Translations under genes and position numbers: made by a program
Assembly (NCBI RefSeq): GCF_932526225.1
Contig: NC_064034.1
Span: 20,673,747-20,737,746, forward strand
Source: Nematostella vectensis
Taxonomy: Eukaryota > Cnidaria > Anthozoa > Actiniaria > Edwardsiidae
DNA: 64,000 nucleotides
Direction: 5' to 3'
The notes under the pieces: generated by a model
What the model was told of the DNA's origin: nothing
The model's input: the letters and a program-made list of their open reading frames with translations, nothing else
Databases searched by the model: none
In this document: one piece after another, positions 55,801-64,000 of the stretch
Layout of the letters: every line of letters begins with the position of its first letter
Position numbering within the stretch: position 1 is the first letter of the stretch

Positions 55801-58800
55801 GATCTACTGCCCCTATCTACCCACCCACATGCCTGGGGTATGGAATGATCTACTGCCCCTATCTACCCACCCACGTGCCTGGGATATGGAATGATCTACT
55901 ACCCTTATCTACCCACCCACATGACTGGGGTATGGAATGATCTACTGCTGCCCCTATCTACCCACCCACGTGCCTGGGGTATGGAATGATCTACTACCCC
56001 TATCTACCCACCCACATGCCTGGGGTATGGAATGATCTACTGCTATCCCTATCTACCCACCCACATGCCTGGGGTATGAAATGATCTACTGCTGCCCCTA
56101 TCTACCCACCCACGTGCCTGGGGTATGGAATGATCTACTACCCCTATCTACCCACCCACATACCTGGGGTATGGAATGATCTACTGCTATCCCTATCTAC
56201 CCACCCACATGCCTGGGGTATGAAATGATCTACTGCTGCCCCTATCTACCCACCCACGTGCCTGGGGTATGGAATGATCTACTACCCCTATCTACCCACC
56301 CACATGCCTGGGGTATGGAATGATCTACTGCTATCCCTATCTACCCACCCACATGCCTGGGGTATGAAATGATCTACTGCTGCCCCTATCTACCCACCCA
56401 CGTGCCTGGGGTATGGAATGATCTACTACCCCTATCTACCCACCCACATGCCTGGGGTATGGAATGATCTACTGCTGCCCTTATCTACCCACCCACGTGC
56501 CTGGGGTATGTAATGATCTTCTGCTATCCCTATCTACCCACCCACATGCCTGGGGTATGGAATGATCTACTGCTGCCCCTATCTACCCACCCACGTGCCT
56601 GGGGTATGGAATGATCTACTGCTGCCCCTATCTACCCACCCACGTGCCTGGGGTATGGAATGATCTACTACCCCTATCTACCCACCCACATGCCTGGGGT
56701 ATGGAATGATCTACTGCTATCCCTATCTACCCACCCACATGCCTGGGGTATGAAATGATCTACTGCTGCCCCTATCTACCCACCCACGTGCCTGGGGTAT
56801 GGAATGATCTACTACCCCTATCTACCCACCCACATGCCTGGGGTATGGAATGATCTACTGCTATCCCTATCTACCCACCCACATGCCTGGGGTATGAAAT
56901 GATCTACTGCTGCCCCTATCTACCCACCCACGTGCCTGGGGTATGGAATGATCTACTACCCCTATCTACCCACCCAGATGCCTGGGGTATGGAATGATCT
57001 ACTGCTGCCCCTATCTACCCACCCACGTGCCTGGGGTATGGAATGATCTTCTGCTATCCCTATCTACCCACCCACGTGCCTGGGGTATGGAATGATCTAC
57101 TGCTGCCCCTATCTACCCACCCACGTCCCTGGGGTATGGAATGATGTACTGCTGCCCCTATCTACCCACCCACATGCCTGGGGTATGGAATGATCTACTT
57201 CTGCCCCTATCTACCCACCCACGTGCCTGGGTATGGAATGATCTACTGCTGCCCCTATCTACCCACCCACGTGCCTGGGGTATGGAATGATTTTCTGCTG
57301 CCCCTATCTACTCACCCACGTGCCTGGGGTATGGAATGATCTACTGCCCCTATCTACCCACCCACGTGCCTGGGGTATGGAATGATTTTCTGCTGCCCCT
57401 ATCTACTCACCCACATGCCTGGGGTATGGAATGATCTACTGCTGCCCCTATCTACCCACCCACGTGCCTGAGGTATGGAATGATCTACTGCCCCTATCTA
57501 CCCACCTACGTGCCTGGGGTATGGAATGATTTTCTGCTGCCCCTATCTACTCACCCACGTGCCTGGGGTATGGAATGATCTACTGCCCCTATCTACCCAC
57601 CCACGTGCCTGGGGTATGGAATGATCTACTGCTGCCCCTATCTACCCACCCACGTGCCTGGGGCATGGAATGATCTACTGCTGCCCCTATCTACCCACCC
57701 ACGTGCCTGGGGTATGGAATGATCTACTGCTGCCCCTATCTACCCACCCACGTGCCTGGGGTATGGAATGATCTACTGCTGCCCCTATCTACCCACCCAC
57801 GTGCCTGAGGTATGGAATGATCTACTGCCCCTATCTACCCACCCACGTGCCTGGGGTATGGAATGATCTACTGCTGCCCCTATCTACCCACCCACGTGCC
57901 TGAGGTATGGAATGATCTACTGCCCCTATCTACCCACCCACGTGCCTGGGGTATGGAATGATCTACTGCTATCCCTATCTACCCACCCACGTGCCAGGGG
58001 TATGAAATGATCTACTGCCCCTATCTACCCACCCACGTGCCTGGGGTATGGAATGATCTACTGCTGCCCCTATCTACCCACCCACTTGGCTGGGGTATGG
58101 AATGATCTACTGCTGCCCCTATCTACCCACCCACGTGCCTGGGGTATGGAATGATCTACTGCTGCCCCTATCTACCCACCCACGTGCCTGGGGTATGGAA
58201 TGATCTACTGCCCCTATCTACCCACCCACGTGCCTGGGGTATGGAATGATTTTCTGCTGCTCCTATCTACTCACCAACGTCCCTGGGGTATGGAACGATC
58301 TACTGCTGCCCCTATCTACCCACCCACGTGCCTGGGGTATGGAATGATCTACTGCTATCCCTATCTACCCACCCACGTGCCTGGGGTATGGAATGATCTA
58401 CTGATGCCCCTATCTACCCACCCACGTGCCTGGGTATGGAATGATTTACTGCTGCCCCTATCTACCCACCCACGTGCCTGGGGTATGGAATGATCTACTA
58501 CCCCTATCTACCCACCCAAATGCCTGGGGTATGGAATGATCTACTGCTGCCCCTATCTACCCACCCACGTGCCTGAGGTATGGAATGATCTACTGCTGCC
58601 CCTATCTACTCACCCGCATGGCTGGGGTATGGAATGATCTACTGCTGCCCCTATCTACTCACCCGCATGGCTGGGGTATGGAATGATCTACTGCTGCCCC
58701 TATCTACTCACCCACGTCCCTGGGGTATGGAATGATCTACTGCCCCTATCTACCCACCCACGTGCCTGGGGTATGGAATGATCTTCTGCTATCCCTATCT

Positions 58801-61800
58801 ACCCACCCACGTTCCTGGAGTATGGAATGATCTACTGCTATCCCTATCTACCCACCCACGTGCCAGGGGTATGGAATGATCTACTGCCCCTATCTACCCA
58901 CCCACGTGCCTGGGGTATGGAATGATCTACTGCTGCCCCTATCTACCCACCCACTTGGCTGGGGTATGGAATGATCTACTGCTGCCCCTATCTACCCACC
59001 CACGTGCCTGGGGTATGGAATGATCTACTGCTGCCCCTATCTACCCACCCACGTGCCTGGGGTATGGAATGATCTACTGCCCCTATCTACCCACCCACGT
59101 GCCTGGGGTATGGAATGATTTTCTGCTGCTCCTATCTACTCACCAACGTCCCTGGGGTATGGAATGATCTACTGCTGCCCCTATCTACCCACCCACGTGC
59201 CTGGGGTATGGAATGATCTACTGCTATCCCTATCTACCCACCCACGTGCCTGGGGTATGGAATGATCTACTGATGCCCCTATCTACCCACCCACGTGCCT
59301 GGGTATGGAATGATTTACTGCTGCCCCTATCTACCCACCCACGTGCCTGGGGTATGGAATGATCTACTACCCCTATCTACCCACCCACATGCCTGGGGTA
59401 TGGAATGATCTACTGCTGCCCCTATCTACTCACCCGCATGGCTGGGGTATGGAATGATCTACTGCTGCCCCTATCTACTCACCCGCATGGCTGGGGTATG
59501 GAATGATCTACTGCTGCCCCTATCTACTCACCCACGTCCCTGGGGTATGGAATGATCTACTGCCCCTATCTACCCACCCACGTGCCTGGGGTATGGAATG
59601 ATCTTCTGCTATCCCTATCTACCCACCCACGTTCCTGGAGTATGGAATGATCTACTGCTGCCCCTATCTACCCACCCACGTGCCTGGGGTATGGAATGAT
59701 CTACTGCCCCTATCTACCCACCCACGTGCCTGGGGTATGGAATGATTTTCTGCTGCTCCTATCTACTCACCAACGTCCCTGGGGTATGGAATGATCTACT
59801 GCTGCCCCTATCTACCCACCCACGTGCCTGGGGTATGGAATGATCTACTGCTATCCCTATCTACCCACCAACGTGCCTGGGGTATGGAATGATCTACTGA
59901 TGCCCCTATCTACCCACCCACGTGCCTGGGTATGGAATGATTTACTGCTGCCCCTATCTACCCACCCACGTGCCTGGGGTATGGAATGATCTACTACCCC
60001 TATCTACCCACCCACATGCCTGGGGTATGGAATGATCTACTGCTGCCCCTATCTACTCACCCGCATGGCTGGGGTATGGAATGATCTACTGCTGCCCCTA
60101 TCTACTCACCCGCATGGCTGGGGTATGGAATGATCTACTGCTGCCCCTATCTACTCACCCACGTCCCTGGGGTATGGAATGATCTACTGCCCCTATCTAC
60201 CCACCCACGTGCCTGGGGTATGGAATGATCTTCTGCTATCCCTATCTACCCACCCACGTTCCTGGAGTATGGAATGATCTACTGCTGCCCCTATCTACCC
60301 ACCCACGTGCCTGGGGTATGGAATGATTTTCTGCTGCCCCTATCTACTCACCCACGTGCCTGGGGTATGGAATGATCTACTGCCCCTATCTACCCACCCA
60401 CGTGCCTGGGGTATGGAATGATCTACTGCTATCCCTATCTACCCACCCACGTGCCTGGGGTATGGAATGATCTACTGCTGCCCCTATCTACCCACCCACG
60501 TGCCTGGGGTATGAAATGATCTACTGCCCCTATCTACCCACCCACATGCCTGGGGTATGGAATGATCTACTGCCCCTATCTACCCACCCACGTGCCTGGG
60601 GTATGGAATGATCTACTACCCCTATCTACCCACCCACATGCCTGGGGTATGGAATGATCTACTGCTGCCCCTATCTACCCACCCACGTGCCTGGGGTATG
60701 GAATGATCTACTGCTGCCCCTATCTACCCACCCACGTGCCTGGGGTATGGAATGATCTACTACCCCTATCTACCCACCCACATGCCTGGGGTATGGAATG
60801 ATCTACTGCTATCCCTATCTACCCACCCACATGCCTGGGGTATGAAATGATCTACTGCTGCCCCTATCTACCCACCCACGTGCCTGGGGTATGGAATGAT
60901 CTACTACCCCTATCTACCCACCCACATGCCTGGGGTATGGAATGATCTACTGCTATCCCTATCTACCCACCCACATGCCTGGGGTATGAAATGATCTACT
61001 GCTGCCCCTATCTACCCACCCACGTGCCTGGGGTATGGAATGATCTTCTGCTGCCCCTATCTACTCACCCACGTCCCTGGGGTATGGAATGATCTACTGC
61101 TGCCCCTATCTACCCACCCACGTCCCTGGGGTATGGAATGATCTACTGCCCCTATCTACCTACCCACGTGCCTGGGGTATGGAATGATCTACTGCTGCCC
61201 CTATCTACCCACCCACGTGCCTGGGGTATGGAATGATCTACTGTCCCTATCTACCCACCCACGTGTCTGGGGTATGGAATGATCTACTGCTGCCCCTTTC
61301 TACCCACCCACGTGCCTGGGGTATGGAATGATCTACTGCCCCTATCTACCCACCCACGTGCCTGGGGGTATGGAATGATCTACTGCTATCCCTATCTACC
61401 CACCCACGTGCCTGGGGTATGGAATGATCTACTGCCCCTATCTACCCACCCACGTGCCTGGGGTATGGAATGATCTACTGCTATCCCTATCTACCCACCC
61501 ACGTGCCTGGGGTATGGAATGATCTACTGCTGCCCCTATCTACCCACCCACGTGCCTGGGGTATGAAATGATCTACTGCCCCTATCTACCCACCCACATG
61601 CCTGGGGTATGGAATGATCTACTGCCCCTATCTACCCACCCACGTGCCTGGGATATGGAATGATCTACTACCCTTATCTACCCACCCACATGACTGGGGT
61701 ATGGAATGATCTACTGCTGCCCCTATCTACCCACCCACGTGCCTGGGGAATGGAATGATCTACTACCCCTATCTACCCACCCACATGCCTGGGGTATGGA

Positions 61801-64000
61801 ATGATCTACTGCTATCCCTATCTACCCACCCACATGCCTGGGGTATGAAATGATCTACTGCTTCCCCTATCTACCCACCCACGTGCCTGGGGTATGGAAT
61901 GATCTACTGCTGCCCCTATCTACCCACCAACGTGCCTGGGGTATGGAATGATCTACTGCTGCCCCTATCTACCCACCCACATGCCTGGGGTATGGAATGA
62001 TCTACTGCTGCCCCTATCTACCCACCCACGTTCCTGGAGTATGGAATGATCTACTGCTGCCCCTATCTACCCACCCACGTGCCTGGGGTATGGAATGATT
62101 TTCTGCTGCCCCTATCTACTCACCCACGTGCCTGGGGTATGGAATGATCTACTGCCCCTATCTACCCACCCACGTGCCTGGGGTATGGAATGATCTACTG
62201 CTATCCCTATCTACCCACCCACGTGCCTGGGGTATGGAATGATCTACTGCTGCCCCTATCTACCCACCCACGTGCCTGGGGTATGAAATGATCTACTGCC
62301 CCTATCTACCCACCCACATGCCTGGGGTATGGAATGATCTACTGCCCCTATCTACCCACCCACGTGCCTGGGGTATGGAATGATCTACTACCCCTATCTA
62401 CCCACCCACATGCCTGGGGTATGGAATGATCTACTGCTGCCCCTATCTACCCACCCACGTGCCTGGGGTATGGAATGATCTACTGCTGCCCCTATCTACC
62501 CACCCACGTGCCTGGGGTATGGAATGATCTACTACCCCTATCTACCCACCCACATGCCTGGGGTATGGAATGATCTACTGCTATCCCTATCTACCCACCC
62601 ACATGCCTGGGGTATGAAATGATCTACTGCTGCCCCTATCTACCCACCCACGTGCCTGGGGTATGGAATGATCTACTACCCCTATCTACCCACCCACATG
62701 CCTGGGGTATGGAATGATCTACTGCTATCCCTATCTACCCACCCACATGCCTGGGGTATGAAATGATCTACTGCTGCCCCTATCTACCCACCCACGTGCC
62801 TGGGGTATGGAATGATCTTCTGCTGCCCCTATCTACTCACCCACGTCCCTGGGGTATGGAATGATCTACTGCTGCCCCTATCTACCCACCCACGTCCCTG
62901 GGGTATGGAATGATCTACTGCCCCTATCTACCTACCCACGTGCCTGGGGTATGGAATGATCTACTGCCCCTATCTACCTACCCACATGCCTGGGGTATGG
63001 AATGATCTACTGCTGCCCCTATCTACCCACCCACGTGCCTGGGGTATGGAATGATCTACTGCTGCCCCTATCTACCCACCCACATGCCTGGGGTATGGAA
63101 TGATCTACTGCTGCCCCTATCTACCCACCCACGTGCCTGGGGTATGGAATGATCTACTGCTGCCCCTATCTACCCACCCACATGCCTGGGGTATGGAATG
63201 ATCTACTGCTGCCCCTATCTACCCACCCACGTGTCTGGGGTATGGAATGATCTACTGCTGCCCCTATCTACCCACCCACGTGCCTGGGGTATGGAATGAT
63301 CTACTGTCCCTATCTACCCACCCACGTGTCTGGGGTATGGAATGATCTACTGCTGCCCCTTTCTACCCACCCACGTGCCTGGGGTATGGAATGATCTACT
63401 GCCCCTATCTACCCACCCACGTGCCTGGGGGTATGGAATGATCTACTGCTATCCCTATCTACCCACCCACGTGCCTGGGGTATGGAATGATCTACTGCCC
63501 CTATCTACCCACCCACGTGCCTGGGGTATGGAATGATCTACTGCTATCCCTATCTACCCACCCACGTGCCTGGGGTATGGAATGATCTACTGCTGCCCCT
63601 ATCTACCCACCCACGTGCCTGGGGTATGAAATGATCTACTGCCCCTATCTACCCACCCACATGCCTGGGGTATGGAATGATCTACTGCCCCTATCTACCC
63701 ACCCACGTGCCTGGGATATGGAATGATCTACTACCCTTATCTACCCACCCACATGACTGGGGTATGGAATGATCTACTGCTGCCCCTATCTACCCACCCA
63801 CGTGCCTGGGGAATGGAATGATCTACTACCCCTATCTACCCACCCACATGCCTGGGGTATGGAATGATCTACTGCTATCCCTATCTACCCACCCACATGC
63901 CTGGGGTATGAAATGATCTACTGCTTCCCCTATCTACCCACCCACGTGCCTGGGGTATGGAATGATCTACTACCCCTATCTACCCACCCACATGCCTGGG
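52870..64000. repeat. 46/49-bp satellite array, more than 11 kb, runs off right edge
   Basis: The 49-bp unit is TGGAATGATCTACTGCTGCC, CCTATCTACCCACCCACGTG, CCTGGGGTA. Variants: 46 bp lacking one CTG, 49 bp with CTGCTATCCC, and 46 bp with CTACCCC. About 230 units fit in the window. CACGTG in the unit is often CACATG. Variants are ordered: CTACCCC/ACATG, then CTGCTATCCC/ACATG with GTATGAAATG, then CTGCTGCCCC/ACGTG recurs as a 144-bp trimer (for example near 53401, 53545, 55985, 56129, 56705). Larger blocks are duplicated too. No coding function; short frames recur because of the repeat. Confidence 0.98.

Noticed and set aside
54119..63536. Repeated 64-97 codon frames (MIYCCPFLPTHVPG...) as a gene family
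   Set aside because: They are identical by-products of duplicated satellite blocks, end at unit-length changes, and have no promoter or splice context.

Overview
The window is animal nuclear DNA. Genes are split by GT-AG introns (two look like GC-AG), are about 40% GC by eye, and encode proteins with clear human counterparts. Gene density, short introns, short foldback elements and abundant private minisatellites fit an invertebrate, plausibly an anthozoan such as a sea anemone. That assignment is inference; no sequence search was run. No bacterial, phage or organelle gene was seen.

Layout. 304-5760 (-): 5' part of CXXC1/CFP1, the DNA- and H3K4me3-reading subunit of SET1/COMPASS, running off the left edge. 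5954-13598 (+): complete BAP1 nuclear deubiquitinase, head to head with CXXC1 across 193 bp. 14220-18311 (-): complete TMEM26-like membrane protein. 19032-30905 (+): complete NOL9 polynucleotide 5'-kinase (pre-rRNA ITS2 processing), head to head with TMEM26. 32081-33872 (+): an unrecognised two-exon gene. 34021-38041 (-): complete GEMIN2 (SMN complex). 38267-40686 (+): complete ARMC10-like protein, head to head with GEMIN2 across 225 bp. 40935-41843 (-): complete mitochondrial ribosomal protein mS25 (MRPS25). 47912-49264 (+): a small CCHC zinc-knuckle protein. For the BAP1, TMEM26, NOL9, GEMIN2, ARMC10, MRPS25 and zinc-knuckle models the summed exon lengths are multiples of three and splice phases agree, which supports the manual models.

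The genes are mostly housekeeping (chromatin, rRNA processing, snRNP assembly, mitochondrial translation) and sit in three divergent pairs with tail-to-tail ends between them. They form no single pathway.

The striking part is the repeats. Nearly every large intron carries its own minisatellite, and several of these multiply a functional-looking motif: TACTAAC branch-point heptamers (NOL9 intron 5), TGACGTCA CRE sites (BAP1 intron 14), an RFX X-box-like motif (NOL9 intron 9), CACGTG E-boxes (NOL9 3' end), and a copied 5' splice site (TMEM26 intron 1). There are several foldback/MITE-like elements, including a perfect 159-bp palindrome. From about 52870 to the right edge (more than 11 kb) the window is one 46/49-bp satellite with 144-bp trimers and kilobase-scale duplicated blocks. 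The region 41.9-47.9 kb is mostly non-coding by eye but holds a series of diverged exon-like cassettes at 45.3-46.4 kb.
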